Assembly: GCA_964517435.1 (NCBI GenBank)
Contig: CAZFEC010000047.1
Span: 1-22,339, forward strand
DNA length: 22,339 nucleotides
Source of the DNA: BS150m-G50 sp964517435
GTDB lineage: Bacteria; CAIWAD01; BS150m-G50
Reading direction: 5' to 3'
The notes under the pieces were generated by a model. That model saw only the letters and a list, made by a program, of their open reading frames with translations. It made no database searches and was not told the DNA's origin. Positions 21,360 through 22,339 of this stretch are shown piece after piece (the first letter of the stretch is position 1; every line of letters starts with the position of its first letter). Both the position numbers and the translations under genes were made by a program.

Positions 21360-22220
21360 ATGAACATGCGAACCACTGATTCCTCCCGGCGGCTGGCGAT
21401 CAGCGATCTGGACGGCACCCTGCTGCAATCCGACGGCCGGTTCAACGCCGCTGACCTGACCGCGCTGGCGCAATTGTGGAAACTGGGCATCCCGCGCGTC
21501 ATCGCCACCGGGCGCTCTTACTTCTCGGCGGGACGGGTGCTCGACCGTGACTTTCCGATCGATTACCTGGTGTTCTCGGCGGGAGCCGGCGTCATGGACT
21601 GGCAGCGGCAGGAGCTGCTGCTCAAACGCGGCATTCCGGCCCCGCTGACCGCGCGGGCGATCGTTCTCCTGCAGGAGCTGCAGCTGGATTTCATGGTCCA
21701 CGCACCCATTCCGGACAACCACCGTTTTCACTGGAGCGCTGCGGGCGGCGGTTCGCCCGATTTCCAGCGGCGGCTGGACCTCTACACCGGTTTTACCGAA
21801 CCTCTGACCACAACCGCGCCGGGAGAGTCCTGTCAGCTGATTGCGATCGCGCCGGACAATCCGCCGCCGGCCGTCTGGCAACGGTTGCGCGAGGAGCTGG
21901 CGCCGCTCGAGATCGTTCGCGCCACCTCGCCCCTGGATGACCGCTCCGTCTGGGTGGAGGTCTATCCGGCCGGTTCCACCAAGGCGACTGCCTGCGCCTG
22001 GCTGGCGGACCGGCTCGGGGTTCCGCACCGGAATACGCTCGCTCTCGGCAACGACTACAACGACCTGGATCTACTACGCTGGGCCGGTTCCAGTTATGTC
22101 GTAAACCACGCGCCGCCGGTGCTGAAAGAGGAGTTCGCCGTCATCGGCGATGGCAGTGCGGGAGCGTGGCAGGCAGCGGTGGCCAAGTGGCTGGGAAAGA
22201 AGACAGGAGATAGAAGATAG
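21360..22220 (+). CDS. HAD-superfamily (Cof-like, type IIB) phosphatase
   Basis: The 286-residue product has the four HAD motifs: DLDGTLL with nucleophile D16 and acid/base D18, motif II threonine in VIATGRS (T50), motif III lysine K208 in AGSTKATA, and motif IV GNDYNDLDLL (230-239). The IIB cap occupies about residues 85-190. Such enzymes dephosphorylate sugar phosphates, phosphoglycolate-like compounds or flavin-type nucleotides; the substrate cannot be read from sequence. An in-frame TGA at 21354 forces the start to ATG 21360 or 21366. The ribosome site is weak. The gene is divergent from flgB with no evident link to motility. Its last residues, KKTGDRR, and its stop codon lie in a 7-bp repeat array, so the original C-terminus may have been altered. 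Confidence 0.9.
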   Translation: MNMRTTDSSRRLAISDLDGTLLQSDGRFNAADLTALAQLWKLGIPRVIATGRSYFSAGRVLDRDFPIDYLVFSAGAGVMDWQRQELLLKRGIPAPLTARAIVLLQELQLDFMVHAPIPDNHRFHWSAAGGGSPDFQRRLDLYTGFTEPLTTTAPGESCQLIAIAPDNPPPAVWQRLREELAPLEIVRATSPLDDRSVWVEVYPAGSTKATACAWLADRLGVPHRNTLALGNDYNDLDLLRWAGSSYVVNHAPPVLKEEFAVIGDGSAGAWQAAVAKWLGKKTGDRR

Positions 22221-22244
22221 GAGACAGAATGCGGATGTGTGAGA

Positions 22245-22286
22245 CCGATGCCGACTCCGATACCGATACCGATCCCGATTCCGAGA
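22245..22286. repeat. Seven CCGANN hexamer repeats
   Basis: Seven consecutive hexamers (CCGATG, CCGACT, CCGATA twice, CCGATC, CCGATT, CCGAGA) form a short-period array. The same hexamer type makes up the arms of the element between flgE and motA at 10268-10419, so it is a family dispersed in this genome. Confidence 0.8.
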
Positions 22287-22313
22287 AAAGGCGCCCCGAT
22301 CTCTCAGGACGCC
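22286..22313 (-). terminator. Intrinsic terminator-like hairpin near the window end
   Basis: On the minus strand GGCGTCC (22313-22307) pairs with GGGCGCC within 22297-22290, with one G-U pair, around a loop of about ten nt, followed by TTTT (22289-22286). It would end a minus-strand gene lying beyond the window. On the plus strand the same stem is followed by a pyrimidine-rich stretch and could also end the HAD transcript. Confidence 0.4.
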
Positions 22314-22339
22314 CTTCTATCTTCTGTCTTCTATCTTCT

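Larger units (their letters stand above)
22198..22339. repeat. Inverted 7-bp repeat arrays overlapping the HAD gene end
   Basis: The left arm (22198-22227) is four units of AGAAGAT/AGGAGAC type. The right arm (22314-22339, running off the window) is the inverted complement of the same 7-bp unit. Between them is a CCGANN hexamer array and a hairpin. The arms could pair to form one long stem about 90 nt apart. The element supplies the last codons and stop of the HAD gene. I infer a small intergenic repeat element rather than an autonomous transposon, as there is no ORF. Confidence 0.7.

Noticed and set aside
21360..22220. Functional link between the HAD phosphatase and the flagellar genes
   Set aside because: The only connection is divergent neighbourhood; no motif or shared operon supports a motility role.

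Overview
The window is a GC-rich (roughly 60% by eye) piece of a Gram-negative bacterial chromosome. It is dominated by one long, co-oriented flagellar locus on the minus strand. Read in transcription order it runs flgB-flgC-fliE-fliF-fliG-fliH-fliI-fliJ-motE-like-fliK-flgD-flgE, then motA-motB, then fliL-fliM-fliN-fliO-fliP-fliQ-fliR. Most neighbours overlap or lie within about 60 nt of each other, which points to operon transcription. Two close matches to sigma-54 (-24/-12) promoters sit just where new transcription units would begin, upstream of flgB and upstream of fliL. The short 4.5S-type SRP RNA, signal-peptide FliP and sigma-54-like control fit a Gram-negative lineage such as Desulfuromonadota or an FCB-group phylum. 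The sequence alone does not settle the phylum.

Layout by position: 1-436 is non-coding and repeat-rich, with a 60-bp tandem repeat interrupted by a 100-N assembly gap. 437-3181 holds recR, dnaX, the SRP RNA and tRNA-Ala(CGC), all on the minus strand. 3386-8237 is the fliR-to-fliL block (export gate and C-ring switch). 8499-10036 is the stator pair motB/motA. 10434-21088 is the basal-body, export-ATPase and hook block. 21360-22220 is a divergent HAD-family phosphatase. The last ~120 bp are an inverted repeat element with a terminator-like hairpin.

The flagellar genes encode rod (FlgB, FlgC, FliE), MS ring (FliF), switch (FliG, FliM, a FliY-like FliN), export ATPase complex (FliH, FliI, FliJ), hook assembly and length control (FlgD, FlgE, FliK), stator (MotA, MotB, FliL, MotE-like) and the membrane export gate (FliO, FliP, FliQ, FliR). 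FlhA and FlhB, which complete the export gate, are not in the window, because the locus ends after fliR.

I did not find a new multi-gene system. The most notable points are: a ten-A slippery run in dnaX with a stop immediately in the -1 frame, suggesting tau/gamma production; a tRNA-Ala gene ending one or two nucleotides before the SRP RNA; an 18-bp repeat family found both upstream of that tRNA and in frame inside dnaX; the absence of ybaB/ebfC between dnaX and recR; and several families of inverted short-period repeat arrays in the intergenic gaps.
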